A stretch of DNA of 32,398 bases from Erysipelotrichaceae bacterium (GCA_017431405.1 JAFRLB010000061.1:1-32398), one strand, 5' to 3'; counted from the first letter of the stretch, positions 1 to 8,263 are shown. Numbers and translations are program-made. Notes: generated by a model from the sequence alone, not told the origin.

Positions 1-945
1 ACACCTCTATGGATAAAACTTGCCATTGTTTTTTCAACTTTGGCCATTTTGACTGGGTTGTATTTCGCGGGAACAGGATTCTCCAATGAAGTTCCTAAAA
101 ACAAACAGAAAGATTATGTAAATTATAATGGTGCTTACTTAAGAGCCGGCGACAAGGCCTATTTAGACGTAACAGGAATAAGTGAGGCCATCAGTTACAG
201 AGACGGCAGACATTTCCATATCGTCATGGATGAAAAGATAAAAGAGGATGAATGGTATTATTATATAGTTTTATTGAATGATGAAACATTTGACAAAATG
301 ACAAAGCAGCAGAAGTTCTATGACGATGAAAACAGTGAGGCGGTTTCTTTCCGTTTATGGGGAACGATTATTTCCCCTTCCAGCGCTTTCGTCGATGAAG
401 TATGCGAATATCTCGATATGGAGTATACTGATTACTATGATACCTTTGGCGATACTTATCTGTCAGTAAACACTTCAAACGAGACTAAGGTACTGTTAGT
501 ATCCCTGATCACTTTCATCTCCTTCTTTATATTAGTTGCCTCCCTGATCATGCTGCTTTTGCATAAAACCAGAGTCAGCAAGATGATCAGAATGTTGAAG
601 ACATATCTGTTATTGGACAGGGCAGCTGATGAACTTGGCAAGGCTCCTGTCAGTAACGCAGATCCAATATTTACCAGAAACTTCCTGTTCAACCGTAAGA
701 CTGTAACAACAGCCTTCATGCCTGATGTAATAATGGTTGACCAGGTTAATAACGTCAGAGAACATATCTTAGCCGGTTACCTGCGTCAGGGCTTATATGT
801 AGCCTTAGCCGGCAAGGATGCATCCCAGTATCCTGAGATAATAAACAGAATCAGGGAATGTAACTCTGAACTGATGACCGAATACAATTCCGCAAACATG
901 CAGAAATACAGCGAAATTGTTAACGAAGGAAAAGCAACACAATAA
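1..945 (+). CDS. Partial membrane protein of unknown function (5' end outside window)
   Basis: The frame is open from base 1, so the gene starts upstream of the window; the TTG at 40 is inside it and has no ribosome binding site. The visible product begins with a hydrophobic segment (coding 10-75), followed by a roughly 130-residue polar region rich in acidic and tyrosine residues. A second strong membrane segment lies at about 480-560, then a basic and polar tail of about 115 residues. Two membrane passes with a large domain between them suggest an externally exposed middle domain and a cytoplasmic tail. I do not recognise the family. A hairpin terminator follows the stop codon directly. Its only neighbour in the window is a convergent lipoprotein gene, which gives no clue to function. 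Confidence 0.75.
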   Translation, partial: TPLWIKLAIVFSTLAILTGLYFAGTGFSNEVPKNKQKDYVNYNGAYLRAGDKAYLDVTGISEAISYRDGRHFHIVMDEKIKEDEWYYYIVLLNDETFDKMTKQQKFYDDENSEAVSFRLWGTIISPSSAFVDEVCEYLDMEYTDYYDTFGDTYLSVNTSNETKVLLVSLITFISFFILVASLIMLLLHKTRVSKMIRMLKTYLLLDRAADELGKAPVSNADPIFTRNFLFNRKTVTTAFMPDVIMVDQVNNVREHILAGYLRQGLYVALAGKDASQYPEIINRIRECNSELMTEYNSANMQKYSEIVNEGKATQ

Positions 946-953
946 TCAATCAG

Positions 954-996
954 TAAAAAAAAGAATCGCCGGAACGCTATCCGGTGATTCTTTTCA
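954..996. terminator. Bidirectional intrinsic terminator
   Basis: An inverted repeat at 961-972 and 981-992 forms a 12-bp stem (one G-U pair) with an 8-base loop. It has an A-run before it and TTTT after it, so it can end both the membrane protein transcript (+) and the convergent lipoprotein transcript (-). Confidence 0.8.
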
Positions 997-998
997 TT

Positions 999-1406
999 TT
1001 ATTTCTTTACGAGGTCAACCAGTACTTTTCCTTCAGTTCTGCCGGAAGCTGTTACCAGTATTACATAGTCACCTGCAGGCAGTTCAAATGTTTCCGTATC
1101 ATTTCCAGAAACCTTTACGGTATGTACAACATTGCCAATGCTTACGTCATCTGATGAGCTGTCTGTATCGATGAATACTGTTGCTTCTGCAAATTCCAGC
1201 TGCAGTTCACCCTTTTTCAAATCAGTAGTAATGACAATCTTTTCATCACTGTCCAATGTGAAATAAGATGATTCGCCATACTTGCCGTCATCAGCTGTAG
1301 CTTCAATGGTGACATTATTACTGCTGCCTGAAAATGTATAACTGAAACCCTTACAGCCAGTTAACAGTAACGTCATTGCGATTAATAAAGTTATAATCTT
1401 TTTCAT
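999..1406 (-). CDS. Small putative lipoprotein
   Basis: The 135-residue product has a lipoprotein signal: a basic start (MKK), a hydrophobic stretch and the lipobox LLTGC with Cys18. It should therefore be exported, lipidated at this cysteine and anchored on the outer face of the membrane. The mature part is about 115 residues, acidic and rich in Thr, Ser and Val, with alternating hydrophobic residues typical of an all-beta fold, and has no further cysteine. AAGGAG lies about 8 bases before the ATG, which supports this start. It is transcribed alone, with its own promoter (1434-1442) and a bidirectional terminator downstream. I recognise no named family, so only the lipoprotein nature is supported. 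Confidence 0.75.
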   Translation of the reverse strand: MKKIITLLIAMTLLLTGCKGFSYTFSGSSNNVTIEATADDGKYGESSYFTLDSDEKIVITTDLKKGELQLEFAEATVFIDTDSSSDDVSIGNVVHTVKVSGNDTETFELPAGDYVILVTASGRTEGKVLVDLVKK

Positions 1407-1433
1407 ATTCCATTCTCCTTATAAACCTTATCC

Positions 1434-1442
1434 ATTATAACA
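1434..1442 (-). promoter_or_regulatory. Extended -10 promoter of the lipoprotein gene
   Basis: On the minus strand TGTTATAAT (a TG-N extended -10) lies about 28 bases upstream of the ATG at 1406. No good -35 hexamer is present at 16-18 bases, which is common for extended -10 promoters. Confidence 0.5.
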
Positions 1443-1455
1443 TTATTCACACGTT

Positions 1456-1490
1456 AAAGAAAAAGACTGCAGATATTTCTGCAGTCTTTT
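1456..1490 (-). terminator. Intrinsic terminator of nifJ
   Basis: Arms at 1461-1473 and 1478-1490 form a 13-bp perfect stem with a 4-base loop. On the minus strand it is followed by TTTTTCTTT, 22 bases beyond the nifJ stop codon. Confidence 0.85.
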
Positions 1491-1511
1491 ATTGAAAAGA
1501 ATTTCTAACGA

Positions 1512-4500
1512 TTACTGAGCTTCGTATTTCTTTAATAAGTTGTTGAAACGTCTCTGAGCATCGGTCTTAGCCTTTTCATATAATTCCTCAGCCTTTGTAG
1601 GGTTAACCTTGACTAAGTTATTATATCTAGCTTCATCCATTAAGAAGTCTCTGAACTTATCGAAGTCTGGCTTCATGTAGTCGATTGTTAATGGCTTTTC
1701 GTTTCTTGGATCGTAACGGTATAATGCTACGTAACCGCACTGTACAGCTTCCTTCTGTACCTGCTGCTGCTTAGATAAGCCGCCCTTGATACCGTGTAAT
1801 TCACATGGACAGTAAGCAATGATCAGTGATGGTCCGTTGTAGCTTTCAGCTTCTTTCAGAGCCTTGATAGCCTTAACACGGTCAGCACCCATACAAATGC
1901 TTGCTACGTATACATGTCCATAGCTCATAACGATCTGGCCTAAGTCCTTCTTAGCTACAGCCTTACCGCCAGCTGCGAACTGAGCGATTGAAGCAGCCTG
2001 TGAGCTCTTAGAAGACTGTCCACCAGTGTTAGAGTAAACTTCTGTATCCAATACAAGAACGTTAACGTTCAGGTTGTTAGCCATGACATGGTCTAATCCA
2101 CCGTAACCGATATCATATGACCAGCCGTCACCACCAACGATCCATACTGATGCACTTACTAAGTCTCTGCTGTCCTTTAATAAAGGCTTAACATTTTCAT
2201 TAGCGCTGGCTTCTAAGGCCTTAACTAATGCAGGCTGTAAACGCTTTTCTTCAGCACGGTTGCCGCTGATTGATAAGTATTCTTCAAATAATGCCTTTAA
2301 TTCTGGTTCAACGTTTTCTAATTCGTCTTCCATGATCTTTAACATTGAAGCTCTCTTGTAGCTTCTAGCTAAAGCCATACCATAACCGAATTCAGCATTG
2401 TCTTCGAATAATGAGTTAGCCCAAGCAACACCGTTGCCGTCTTCATCCTTAACGAATGGAGTAGATGGTGTTGAACCGCAGTAGATTGAAGAACAACCTG
2501 TTGCGTTAGCTACTAACATGTCAGGTCCGAATAACTGTGAAACTAACTTGTAGTATGGAGCTTCACCACAACCTGGACATGAACCTGAAACTTCGAAGTA
2601 TGGTTTCAGGAACTGAGAACCCTTAGGTGTATCAGTTGAGAAGTACTGGCTCTTATATTCTGTTTCCTTATATAAGTAGTCAGCTAATGGAGCCTGAGGC
2701 AGCTGTTCCTTAACATCAACCATTGTTAATGCCTTGTTGCCAGCCTTGCCTGGACATTCCTTAGCACATAAGCCACAGCCTACACAGTTGTCTGGTGAAA
2801 CCTGAATTCTGAACTTCAGATCTTCAACGCCCTTGCCCATAGCCTTGATTGTTTCAAATTCCTGTGGAGCATTAGCGATTTCTTCATCAGTTAATAAGAA
2901 CTGTCTGATTGTTGCATGTGGACATACGAATGAACAGAAGCCACACTGGATACAGTTATCAGGATTCCACTTTGGAACGAATGCAGCGATGTTACGATGT
3001 TCATTGTAAGAAGCATTGTTTCTCATTGAACCGTTTAATACACCGTGCTTTGTGAATGCTGATACTGGCATTTCATAACCATATAAGTTACCGATCTGGT
3101 TAACATATTCATCCATGTAAGCATCGCCTGTCTTTGGTAATTCGAAGTGTGGATCTAATTCAGCCCATTCTGGCTTAACTTCAACCTGTACTAAGCCTTC
3201 GTTACCTGAGTCGATTGCCTTGTAGTTCATGTTAACTACGTCATCACCCTTACGGCCATATGACTTCTTAGCTGCAGCCTTCATCAGTTCAAGTGCCTTT
3301 TCATATGGCATGATCTGAGTATTCAGAGCGAAGAATGAAGACTGTAAGATTGTGTTAGTATGACGTCCCATACCGATTTCTGCAGCGATGTCTGTTGCAT
3401 TGATGATATAGAACTTAGCATGCTTCTTAGCTAACTGATATTTCATTCTGTTAGGTAAGTAGTCAGCGATCTGATCCTTGTCTAATGTTGTGTTCAGTAA
3501 GAATGTACCGCCATCCTTCAGATCAGCGATCAGGTCATATTTCAGAGCATATGAATCTAATGAACAAGAAACAAAGTCAATGTTTGTTACATAGTATGTA
3601 GAACGGATTGGTGTAGGGCCGAAACGTAAGTGGCTTCTTGTAACACCGCCAGCCTTACGAGAGTCATACTGGAAGTATGCCTGAGCGTATAAGTCAGTGT
3701 TATCACCAATGATCTTAACAGAAGACTTGTTAGCACTTACTGTACCATCTGAGCCTAAGCCCCAGAACAGACATGAAGTGTAATCACTTGGTACTGTGAA
3801 TGTTGGGTCAACATCTAATGACAGATGTGTAACATCATCGTTAATACCTAATGTGAATTCTTCTCTTGGGTTTTCCTTGCATAATTCATCATATACGGCC
3901 TTGATCTGGTTAGGCTGTGTATTCTTGCTTGAGATACCATAACGGCCACCGATTAATTCGATGTCGGTATTTCTTAATACGTTTAAGACATCCAGGAATA
4001 ATGGTTCACGTGTGCCCATTTCCTTTGTTCTGTCTAATACAGCGATTCTCTTAACTGTCTTTGGTAAGACATTGCAGAAGTACTTAGCTGAGAATGGACG
4101 GTATAAGTGAACCTTAACAACACCGACCTTCTGGCCTGAAGCGTTTAATGCATCAACTACTTCTTCGATTGTCTCGTTAACTGAACCCATAGCAACGATA
4201 ACTCTGTCAGCATCTGGTGCGCCATAGTATACGAATGGTTTGTATTCTCTGCCAGTGTGCTTGCTGATTTCTGCCATGTAATCATTTACGATGTCAGGAA
4301 TCTTATTGTAGTGTTCATTCTGAGCTTCTCTGCCCTGGAATGTAATGTCATCGTTTTCAGCTCCGCCTCTGGTAACTGGATTGCCATGAGGATTCATAGC
4401 ATTCTGACGGAATGCTTCTAAAGCATCCTGGTCGATTAAGCTCTTTAAATAATCATAATCCATTACTTCAACCTTCTGGATTTCATGAGATGTTCTGAAA

Positions 4501-5018
4501 CCATCGAAGAAGTGAATGAATGGTACTGAGCCCTTAATTGCTGATAAGTGAGCAACACCTGCCAAGTCCATGGCTTCCTGTACTGAGCTTGAAGCTAACA
4601 TACAAGCGCCTGTCTGACGGCATGCATAAATATCCTGGTGGTCACCGAAGATACTTAATGAACGGCTGGCCAGAGATCTTGCTGCTACGTGGATAACGCC
4701 TGGTAACAGTTCGCCGGCAAGCTTATAAATGTTAGGAATCATTAACAATAATCCCTGTGATGCAGTAAATGTTGTTGCTAAAGCACCAGCCTGTAATGTA
4801 CCGTGAACAGCACCAGCTGCACCGGCTTCTGACTGCATTTCAGCTACTTTAACAGTACTGCCAAAGACGTTCTTACGTCCCTGTGTAGCCCATTGGTCAA
4901 CTACTTCAGCCATAGTTGAACTTGGAGTAATAGGGTAAATAGCAGCAACTTCTGTAAACGCATAAGCGACATGAGCAGCAGCTGTATTACCATCCATGGA
5001 CATGAATTGTTTTGTCAT
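1512..5018 (-). CDS. nifJ: Pyruvate:ferredoxin (flavodoxin) oxidoreductase, single-chain
   Basis: This cytoplasmic enzyme oxidises pyruvate with CoA to acetyl-CoA and CO2 and passes electrons to ferredoxin or flavodoxin; it is a central step of anaerobic fermentation. The 1168 residues match the usual length of homodimeric enzymes. The order is the transketolase-like pyrimidine-binding domain (starting near YPITPSS), the gamma domain, a two-cluster ferredoxin domain (C689/C692/C695/C699 and C745/C748/C751/C755) and the thiamine-diphosphate domain with GDGWSYDIG and NTGGQSS. C814, C817, C842 and C1070 fit the ligands of the cluster next to thiamine diphosphate. GGGAGG lies 8 bases before the ATG. 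The gene is monocistronic, with a strong promoter (5048-5076) and a terminator. Confidence 0.98.
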   Translation of the reverse strand: MTKQFMSMDGNTAAAHVAYAFTEVAAIYPITPSSTMAEVVDQWATQGRKNVFGSTVKVAEMQSEAGAAGAVHGTLQAGALATTFTASQGLLLMIPNIYKLAGELLPGVIHVAARSLASRSLSIFGDHQDIYACRQTGACMLASSSVQEAMDLAGVAHLSAIKGSVPFIHFFDGFRTSHEIQKVEVMDYDYLKSLIDQDALEAFRQNAMNPHGNPVTRGGAENDDITFQGREAQNEHYNKIPDIVNDYMAEISKHTGREYKPFVYYGAPDADRVIVAMGSVNETIEEVVDALNASGQKVGVVKVHLYRPFSAKYFCNVLPKTVKRIAVLDRTKEMGTREPLFLDVLNVLRNTDIELIGGRYGISSKNTQPNQIKAVYDELCKENPREEFTLGINDDVTHLSLDVDPTFTVPSDYTSCLFWGLGSDGTVSANKSSVKIIGDNTDLYAQAYFQYDSRKAGGVTRSHLRFGPTPIRSTYYVTNIDFVSCSLDSYALKYDLIADLKDGGTFLLNTTLDKDQIADYLPNRMKYQLAKKHAKFYIINATDIAAEIGMGRHTNTILQSSFFALNTQIMPYEKALELMKAAAKKSYGRKGDDVVNMNYKAIDSGNEGLVQVEVKPEWAELDPHFELPKTGDAYMDEYVNQIGNLYGYEMPVSAFTKHGVLNGSMRNNASYNEHRNIAAFVPKWNPDNCIQCGFCSFVCPHATIRQFLLTDEEIANAPQEFETIKAMGKGVEDLKFRIQVSPDNCVGCGLCAKECPGKAGNKALTMVDVKEQLPQAPLADYLYKETEYKSQYFSTDTPKGSQFLKPYFEVSGSCPGCGEAPYYKLVSQLFGPDMLVANATGCSSIYCGSTPSTPFVKDEDGNGVAWANSLFEDNAEFGYGMALARSYKRASMLKIMEDELENVEPELKALFEEYLSISGNRAEEKRLQPALVKALEASANENVKPLLKDSRDLVSASVWIVGGDGWSYDIGYGGLDHVMANNLNVNVLVLDTEVYSNTGGQSSKSSQAASIAQFAAGGKAVAKKDLGQIVMSYGHVYVASICMGADRVKAIKALKEAESYNGPSLIIAYCPCELHGIKGGLSKQQQVQKEAVQCGYVALYRYDPRNEKPLTIDYMKPDFDKFRDFLMDEARYNNLVKVNPTKAEELYEKAKTDAQRRFNNLLKKYEAQ

Positions 5019-5047
5019 TAGTTATGCCTCCCTTGTTTTCCATCACA

Positions 5048-5076
5048 ATTATAAAACAAAATATTTTTGCACTCAA
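5048..5076 (-). promoter_or_regulatory. Sigma-A-type promoter of nifJ
   Basis: On the minus strand, -35 TTGAGT (5071-5076) and a perfect -10 TATAAT (5048-5053) are 17 bases apart, about 30 bases upstream of the nifJ start codon. No operator-like palindrome is evident. Confidence 0.75.
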
Positions 5077-5112
5077 CAACGATTATTATTTTATTTTAAC
5101 TATTTTATATAT

Positions 5113-5138
5113 TAAAAAACGCTCCTGTTACGGAGCGT
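5113..5138 (-). terminator. Intrinsic terminator of the rhomboid gene
   Basis: Arms at 5119-5125 and 5132-5138 form a GC-rich 7-bp stem with a 6-base loop. On the minus strand it is followed by six T residues, 27 bases past the rhomboid stop codon. Confidence 0.85.
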
Positions 5139-5164
5139 ATATATTATATCTATAAATATATGTT

Positions 5165-5746
5165 TTACATTGGTTCTTTGTGATAGCTTCTGAAATATAA
5201 GCCGAATGCTGCACCACATATGCCACCGGCAATGTGAGCTAACTGAGAAATGTTATCAGCTGAATATAATGCATCATATACTTCCTGGCCCAGATAGATG
5301 ACCATGACAAGGATCAGGGTCAATGGTATCTGGCCTTTTTCAAAGCTTGTGGCACTTGCCAGTACGATCATCATGAATACAACACCGCTGGCCCCACATA
5401 AGGCAATGTTAGGGAACAGTATGTTATTGGCAATACCACCAATTACTGCTGTAATCAGAATCATCTTCATCAGATTCTTGCTGCCATATTTTTCTTCGAT
5501 CATTGGTCCAAGTAACAGAATGTACATTATGTTACCAAGGAAATGATCCCAGCCGGCATGACCAAATACATATGTTACCAGTCTTAAGTAAGTTAACGGA
5601 TTAAACAGACTGTCATTATAGGTCATGAACAGTAATCTTAAACTATAACCATTTGTCGCATTAGTTAACAGTAAAACCAACAAACAGATCAAAGAGAAGG
5701 TCAGAGTAACAGGCGCATTGTAATCGATGAAAAACTTTTTCTTCAT
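5165..5746 (-). CDS. Rhomboid family intramembrane serine protease
   Basis: Rhomboids cleave transmembrane substrates within the membrane using a Ser-His dyad. The 193-residue product has about six hydrophobic segments. It shows the family signatures in order: HFLGN after the first loop, GASG with the nucleophile Ser120, and the partner His171 in HIAGG. There is no extra domain, so it is a minimal six-helix form. I chose the ATG at 5746 because AGGAAGGTGG lies 8 bases upstream; the in-frame GTG at 5758 falls inside that ribosome binding site. The gene begins 34 bases after the end of tRNA-Val, with no terminator hairpin or promoter visible between them, so the two may be co-transcribed. The substrate cannot be predicted. 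Confidence 0.9.
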   Translation of the reverse strand: MKKKFFIDYNAPVTLTFSLICLLVLLLTNATNGYSLRLLFMTYNDSLFNPLTYLRLVTYVFGHAGWDHFLGNIMYILLLGPMIEEKYGSKNLMKMILITAVIGGIANNILFPNIALCGASGVVFMMIVLASATSFEKGQIPLTLILVMVIYLGQEVYDALYSADNISQLAHIAGGICGAAFGLYFRSYHKEPM

Positions 5747-5780
5747 ATAATCAACCACCTTCCTAAAATAAAAAAAATAA

Positions 5781-5856
5781 TGGTGAGGAGTAAGGGACTC
5801 GAACCCATGACCCCTTCCACGTCAAGGAAGTGCTCTCCCAGCTGAGCTAACCCCTC
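5781..5856 (-). tRNA. tRNA-Val (GAC)
   Basis: The 76-base minus-strand cloverleaf has a 7-bp acceptor stem with one G-U pair and a D arm with GCTC/GAGC. The anticodon stem CTTCC/GGAAG encloses the loop TTGACGT (anticodon GAC), and the T loop is TTCGAGT. The T stem has one T-T mismatch. Discriminator A and an encoded CCA are present. Confidence 0.96.
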
Positions 5857-5871
5857 ACAATTATTGATACT

Positions 5872-5900
5872 ATATTACCACGTTTCTTCTATTTTGTTAA
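5872..5900 (-). promoter_or_regulatory. Promoter of tRNA-Val (and possibly the rhomboid gene)
   Basis: On the minus strand, -35 TTAACA (5895-5900) and -10 TAATAT (5872-5877) are 17 bases apart. The -35 lies in the last codons of the upstream Smr-GNAT gene, so the tRNA can be made independently of it. Confidence 0.6.
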
Positions 5901-6659
5901 TTTAAAATTAGGATGAAACAGTTTTGTTCGCTCATTATAGCTGTCATCAGTCATGACAAAGCCGTTTTTAGCCAGTATTTTACCGAAATACACATTCTCC
6001 GGATTATTGGTAGCGTCTATTTCATTGGCATCAATATAATCAAAGGCATACTGTAAAACTCTTTCAATTGCCTCACTACCAAAACCTCTATTCCAGTATT
6101 CCGGACATACATATACTTCTATTCCATATCTTTTTCTATTTCCCTTTACCGGTATTAAACCACAGGCGCCTAAAAACTCATGCTTATTGGTAAACATTGG
6201 CCAGCATTCAACATGATACTTTGACTCATTGTAGATTTGCTCGTTAAGCTTGGATACAACTTCATCATTACTGACGACATCGGCCAGATACCTGTAAACT
6301 TCCTTGTTCTGCCAAAGTCTCTTAGCCAGTAACAGGTCATTCTTTTCCCATCTGGAAAACTGAATGTTTTCTGACTTCATGAAATACTTTCTGGTATTTT
6401 CCTTATTTACGCTTTTCCTCTGCATCTCTTCCTTATTCTTTAATAAGAAAGTAGTGTCACCGGGATTAAGAGAATATACGATCTTCTTGATTCTGTCATG
6501 CTTGTATTCCTTGCGAACAAAGTCCATCAGAACATGACTGTGATAGCCATGCACAACTAAAAGCTCTGTACATTTCCATGGTAAGGAATCCAGTAAATGG
6601 TTCAGAGCTATCTTACTCTCTATAACTGTCATTTCATGAAGATCAATTCGCTGTTTCAT
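5889..6659 (-). CDS. Smr-like domain fused to a GNAT (RimJ/RimL-type) acetyltransferase
   Basis: Residues 1-72 resemble a small MutS-related (Smr) domain, known for nuclease or RNA-binding roles: IDLHEMTV stands for the usual LDLHGxTV and VVHGYHSHVL for the usual HGxG loop, ending in PGDTTFLL. Residues 95-256 form a GNAT acetyltransferase of the Acetyltransf_3 type, with the acetyl-CoA loop region NRGFGSEA and a C-terminal NPENVYFGKILAKNGF-like segment. This half should transfer acetyl from acetyl-CoA to an amine, perhaps of a protein. AAGG precedes the ATG. The first 17 bases overlap the end of the upstream phospholipase-like gene in another frame, so the pair is probably translationally coupled. 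The fusion is unusual; the GNAT call is firm, the Smr call less so. Confidence 0.85.
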   Translation of the reverse strand: MKQRIDLHEMTVIESKIALNHLLDSLPWKCTELLVVHGYHSHVLMDFVRKEYKHDRIKKIVYSLNPGDTTFLLKNKEEMQRKSVNKENTRKYFMKSENIQFSRWEKNDLLLAKRLWQNKEVYRYLADVVSNDEVVSKLNEQIYNESKYHVECWPMFTNKHEFLGACGLIPVKGNRKRYGIEVYVCPEYWNRGFGSEAIERVLQYAFDYIDANEIDATNNPENVYFGKILAKNGFVMTDDSYNERTKLFHPNFKLTK

Positions 6660-7608
6660 TTTCCTTAAAATATTTCATTTTCTTACGGTAATCCAAACCC
6701 GTATAGAAAGATTCATCATTTATGTAATTCAATAATACCTGACAATCCGTCTTCCCTTCAAGAAAACTGCCAAATAATTCCACTATCTCAACACCGGTAG
6801 CGGTTGCCTTAACTCCCAATTCATAGAAAGAATCATCAGATGTAATTTCTTCATCAGCAGGATTACGCCACTTTCTCTTACCAAAATTCATGGCATCCAT
6901 CCTGTCATCATATTTTTCAGGCAACATCATGCTTGTTGCCAGGCCATTTAAGCCCATTAAAGAATCAAGTTTACCTATGAACCCATGTTTCTTATAATCA
7001 GGATCCCACAACAGCTTATAAACATTAATGAAATCGTTGATGCTATCAACAATCAAGTTTTCACTTATGCCAGCCCCATAGCATCTATCCAACACTGTTC
7101 TGAGCAGTTTGGCGATAGCCTTCTTTTCATTTTCCTTAACCTTTATAAGCTTTTTAGGACAGTAATAACTGGTATCCAGCTTATTATCTGCAATCAGCTG
7201 TTTATCAATTTGCATTTCAAATAAGGCATGCTTATTGCCTGCTTTTTCATTTAAACTTCCGGTTTCATAGAATACATACGGATGAACAGTCTTATCTAAT
7301 GCCCAATGACAATAGTAACCGGCAACATAGGCAACCATCATATCATCATCAATACTGACATTATCCATTAAGGCCTTAAATGATTCATTGATCTTTTCAT
7401 CGTGTAACAGGTCAGCACAGCCACGTACCTTCTTTGTGTTTCTTTTACCTTGCAAAGGCAAACGGTGATACGCAATGAAAATGTCAGGTCCCTGACAGCC
7501 CAGCATGAATACCCCTCTATGCTTCTTGATAATGTTTCTTAGTCTGTCATTAAACAGTCTGGTACTGATCAAGTCACCGTACCAGCAATGAGCAATTATA
7601 TCCGGCAT
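6643..7608 (-). CDS. Zinc-dependent phospholipase C family protein
   Basis: The 321-residue product fits the zinc-dependent phospholipase C/S1-P1-like helical fold: an N-terminal metal-ligand segment (AHCWYGD), a GPD motif near residue 40 and the signature GYYCHWALDKTVHPY near residue 98, whose histidines and aspartate are predicted zinc ligands. Classical family members hydrolyse phospholipid head groups outside the cell. Here no signal peptide is visible, so the protein appears cytoplasmic and the substrate is uncertain. The start is supported by GAGAGG 6-7 bases upstream. It has a strong promoter (7642-7670) and overlaps the downstream Smr-GNAT gene by 17 bases. Confidence 0.85.
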   Translation of the reverse strand: MPDIIAHCWYGDLISTRLFNDRLRNIIKKHRGVFMLGCQGPDIFIAYHRLPLQGKRNTKKVRGCADLLHDEKINESFKALMDNVSIDDDMMVAYVAGYYCHWALDKTVHPYVFYETGSLNEKAGNKHALFEMQIDKQLIADNKLDTSYYCPKKLIKVKENEKKAIAKLLRTVLDRCYGAGISENLIVDSINDFINVYKLLWDPDYKKHGFIGKLDSLMGLNGLATSMMLPEKYDDRMDAMNFGKRKWRNPADEEITSDDSFYELGVKATATGVEIVELFGSFLEGKTDCQVLLNYINDESFYTGLDYRKKMKYFKENETAN

Positions 7609-7641
7609 TTCTACCTCTCAACTTTATATAACACATAAATA

Positions 7642-7670
7642 ATTATAAAAGGAATTTGTATTTCAGCCAA
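7642..7670 (-). promoter_or_regulatory. Promoter of the phospholipase/Smr-GNAT operon
   Basis: On the minus strand, -35 TTGGCT (7665-7670) and -10 TATAAT (7642-7647) are 17 bases apart, about 35 bases before the start codon at 7608. Confidence 0.7.
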
Positions 7671-7745
7671 CTATTGATTATTGATGAACAGAATGAATAG
7701 GGTGAGCTTATGTATGAAATATACAAAAGAAATAGTATTATTTTT

Positions 7746-7765
7746 TGATAGCATTCATGCTATCA
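7746..7765. promoter_or_regulatory. Palindromic operator candidate of the toxin-antitoxin locus
   Basis: TGATAGCAT and its exact reverse complement ATGCTATCA are separated by two bases. The palindrome ends 18 bases before the toxin start and covers the likely promoter: TTGATA at 7745-7750, with an AT-rich -10 region near 7764-7772. Antitoxins of the HigA type usually bind such sites and repress their own operon. Confidence 0.6.
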
Positions 7766-7783
7766 TAATTATGTGCAGAGGTT

Positions 7784-7972
7784 ATGAAGATATTTGAAAT
7801 AATATTTTACCAAACATCTGATGGGCACTGTGAATTCTGGGATTATTTAGGAGATGCGTTTCTTTTGCTGCATCATTTCAGAAAGAGTTCGCAAAAAACG
7901 CCTAAAATGGAGATTCTAAAAGCCCATAAGGAAATAGCCGATTATTCAAAAAGGAAGGATATACAGATATGA
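7784..7972 (+). CDS. Internally deleted HigB/RelE-type (Gp49-like) toxin remnant
   Basis: The 62-residue product joins the two ends of a Gp49/HigB-like toxin. Residues 1-22 match the usual start (EIIFYQTSDG, then DYL) and residues 25-58 match the usual end (LLLHHFRKSSQKTP and a KAHKEIADY helix). The central 50-60 residues, which hold most of the ribonuclease beta-sheet, are missing although the frame is kept. Full-length relatives cleave ribosome-bound mRNA; this form is unlikely to do so. The ATG is preceded by AGAGG at only 2 bases, a poor spacing. Its stop codon overlaps the antitoxin start (ATGA), as in an intact system. The homology is clear by motif; loss of activity is inferred. Confidence 0.7.
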   Translation: MKIFEIIFYQTSDGHCEFWDYLGDAFLLLHHFRKSSQKTPKMEILKAHKEIADYSKRKDIQI

Positions 7973-8262
7973 AGGCCTGGAAACAATACAAGCAATACTT
8001 TAAAGACATAAGCGACACTGACAAAGAAGACATGGAATATATCGACAGTATATCCTCTATCATCAGTTCAGTGATAAGCCAGAGAATGGAAACAGGTCTT
8101 TCACAGAGAAGTCTCGCAGAAATATGTCAGATTCCACAATCTACATTGGCTAGAATTGAATCATACAAGACAATACCTAACCTGGAAACGCTTCTTAAAA
8201 TAATGCGACCTCTGGGACTTACATTAACTGTATCTGCAATTAATAGTAATGCAGACATGTAA
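7969..8262 (+). CDS. XRE-family antitoxin (HigA-like)
   Basis: The 97-residue product has a helical N-terminus (1-35) and an XRE/Cro-type helix-turn-helix at about residues 37-90, with GLSQRSLAE and PQSTLARIE as turn and recognition helices. HigA-type antitoxins bind their toxin and repress their own promoter. AAGGAAGG lies about 9 bases before the ATG, and the start overlaps the toxin stop by four bases. The gene looks intact although its toxin partner has lost its core, so it may persist as a DNA-binding repressor or as an antidote to related toxins elsewhere. The probable binding site is the palindrome at 7746-7765. Confidence 0.88.
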   Translation: MKAWKQYKQYFKDISDTDKEDMEYIDSISSIISSVISQRMETGLSQRSLAEICQIPQSTLARIESYKTIPNLETLLKIMRPLGLTLTVSAINSNADM

Positions 8263-8263
8263 C

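Noticed and set aside
5019-5164. Riboswitch or other structured leader before nifJ
   Set aside because: The transcription start predicted from the promoter leaves a leader of only about 25 bases, too short for a known riboswitch.
7710-7748. Twelve-residue open frame upstream of the toxin remnant
   Set aside because: The ribosome binding site is weak, the frame ends inside the palindrome, and the peptide shows no resemblance to a toxin start or known leader.
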